Source of the DNA: Dillenia suffruticosa
Taxonomy: Eukaryota > Streptophyta > Magnoliopsida > Dilleniales > Dilleniaceae
Direction: 5' to 3'
NCBI GenBank assembly: GCA_033439265.1
Contig: JAVTVX010000017.1
Location: 7,648,001-7,712,000 of the forward strand
DNA length: 64,000 nucleotides
Numbering within the stretch: position 1 is the first letter of the stretch; each line of letters starts with the position of its first letter. A program made the position numbers and the translations under genes. Under the pieces are notes generated by a model. The model did no database searches, was not told the DNA's origin, and saw nothing but the letters and a program-made list of their open reading frames with translations. This document shows, piece by piece, positions 62,587 to 64,000 of the stretch.

Positions 62587-64000
62587 CTATTGAAGCTCTA
62601 GTTCAGGCCCTGAATTTACACTTCTTGCTGAAAGCACCATTCCTTGGATTTCAGAACCACAGAAGCTCAGTACCAAAAAAAAAAAAAAAAGAACCACAGA
62701 AGCAGTTCCAATTGGGCTGGCAGCATCAGCATACAGAAGAAAAATGCAACTATTGAGTAAACGCTATTTGCTATTTGCTCTATTTTCTTTTGGAGGTGGG
62801 GGGCACTGCGCAATGTGGCCATCCCTAGACATAGGAAGAGGAGATTCTTTTTGGCATTGGAATAAATATGTAGTAGCTTTTGATCAGTTACAAAATAAAT
62901 TATCTAAGTGTGGAAGACTGGTCTTGATTTGATACTGACCAATTCCTTGGAGTTTGTGTTTACTCTCTGATACTAGATGAAAAAGATTTGAGCTGCCCTA
63001 CATTATGGTTCAAATTTTGGAACCATGCAAGATGCACCCCTGATGTTATAGTGGCCAATTAGTAGGACAAAGTGGCACTCTAGATTTCGGACCATTTCAA
63101 TCGACCAAACAAGAGGCCTAACGTTTACCAAAGAGAACAAAATCTTAACTTTTATTAAAGATAAGCTGAAACCAAAGAATAAAAAGTGGCATCTCAGTGA
63201 AGAAGATCAAGTTTTATTTGATATTCCTTGCTGTGACAATGTCCTTCACAATTTTTGTACCCTCTGTCCAGGCAAAAAAATTTCAAATTGGGGAAATTAA
63301 CGAGGAGGTAGAATAGAGAATATTATGTGGTGAAGAAAGTTTGATTCCTATGTATTGACTCTGCTAATGATATGCTTAATCAGAACCCCCGTACAAATTA
63401 GCTGCAGATGCACTGAGCCAGCTTTTAAACATGAAAACAAGAGATTTCCTGTTGTTCTTTCTTGTAAAGACATGTATCAGACAGATCTACAAAAAAAATC
63501 CTCCTTATCGTCCTGGCAGCTGCACGGGACATCAATCTCCCAGCAAGATCAGATGGCAGCTGAAGCAAATACCGTTGTGATTCTGGCGGTAGCCGCCAGA
63601 TATTTAAGGCATATTCAGAGTAAGGAAGAACAGAAATTGAAACATAAAAATAGCTAAAATGGGGGTTTCTCGGATCACAATTACATTGCATATCATTAGA
63701 GTTTGTCAAGGTGACTATGACGGGTCAATGGCAACAGCTATATGTAGGAATGAGCTGACTTTATCAGATCAAATTATAATACATGACAACGATTGGTTTT
63801 ATTAAACATACATCACATGATAGCCATTATTTTATTAAACATACATCACCATGTCCTTACACCAGCTCACCATAATATTTCATGTCTATGTAACAGTATA
63901 TGTAGAATTGATTTTGTAATTATGAAGCCTGTCCCAGCTATGCTCTAAGATATGACATATCATAATGCATGTGCAAGCACAAGTGGAGTAGGATCAAAGC
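62587..64000. other. Shikimate kinase 3' flank; no further gene supported
   Basis: Contains the kinase 3' UTR. A 100-codon frame at 63355-63657 and a 94-codon frame on the other strand have no family resemblance, so neither is called. A 20-bp direct repeat (ttttattaaacatacatcac) occurs at 63797-63816 and 63830-63849, 33 bp apart. Confidence 0.5.

Noticed and set aside
63355-63709. Overlapping frames on both strands near the right edge
   Set aside because: Neither resembles a known family and no splice-linked neighbours are visible, so a gene cannot be supported.

Overview
The window is nuclear DNA of a flowering plant, almost certainly a eudicot. Genes are split into many exons with GT-AG borders. 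Introns and spacers are AT-rich with long T/A runs and CT, GA and AT microsatellites. The proteins include plant-only or plant-type members: TIC110, a membrane-tethered NAC factor, a DYW-type PPR protein, a plastid shikimate kinase and a plant sphinganine C4-hydroxylase. I cannot name the species from the sequence alone. No operons, CRISPR arrays, rRNA genes or phage-like blocks are visible.

Layout: (1) 1322-5539 +, last nine exons of a PUS3/DEG1-type tRNA pseudouridine synthase whose start lies left of the window; (2) 7010-10146 +, F-actin-capping protein beta subunit, complete, 8 exons; (3) 11335-13216 -, p23 co-chaperone, complete, 6 exons, convergent with gene 2; (4) 14587-21432 -, TIC110, complete, 15 exons; (5) 22781-23981 +, a broken 3' fragment of a PPR-DYW gene next to an extremely T-rich block; (6) 24884-30119 -, sphinganine C4-hydroxylase, two exons around a 4.5-kb intron; (7) 35723-39239 +, NAC factor with a C-terminal membrane anchor, 5 exons; (8) 41932-51880 +, CSTF64, 10 exons; (9) 55681-62586 +, plastid shikimate kinase, 10 exons. 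The spacers 30.1-35.7 kb, 39.2-41.9 kb, 51.9-55.7 kb and 62.6-64 kb hold no gene I can support. Exon chains were built by hand. Genes 2-4 and 6-9 keep an open frame from ATG to stop across every junction, giving 256, 177, 1017, 257, 567, 563 and 299 residues, all plausible for their families except CSTF64, which is long.

The genes are unrelated housekeeping or regulatory loci rather than a pathway cluster. Two products act in plastids (TIC110, shikimate kinase), one at the ER (sphingolipid hydroxylase), one is an ER- or membrane-tethered transcription factor, and two handle RNA (pseudouridine synthase, CSTF64).

Non-genic material is dominated by small and decayed transposons: three copies of one tRNA-like SINE family (two with clear target-site duplications), two non-autonomous hAT-like elements with 8-bp target duplications in CSTF64 introns, two decayed LINE reverse-transcriptase remnants in introns, and several local tandem duplications. 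Regulatory-looking signals are four G-boxes in 69 bp upstream of shikimate kinase and a perfect palindrome of opposed site II motifs upstream of p23. I found no convincing new multi-gene system. The items most worth a second look are the SINE family, the G-box cluster, the two hAT-like elements and the GC-AG intron in the capping-protein gene.
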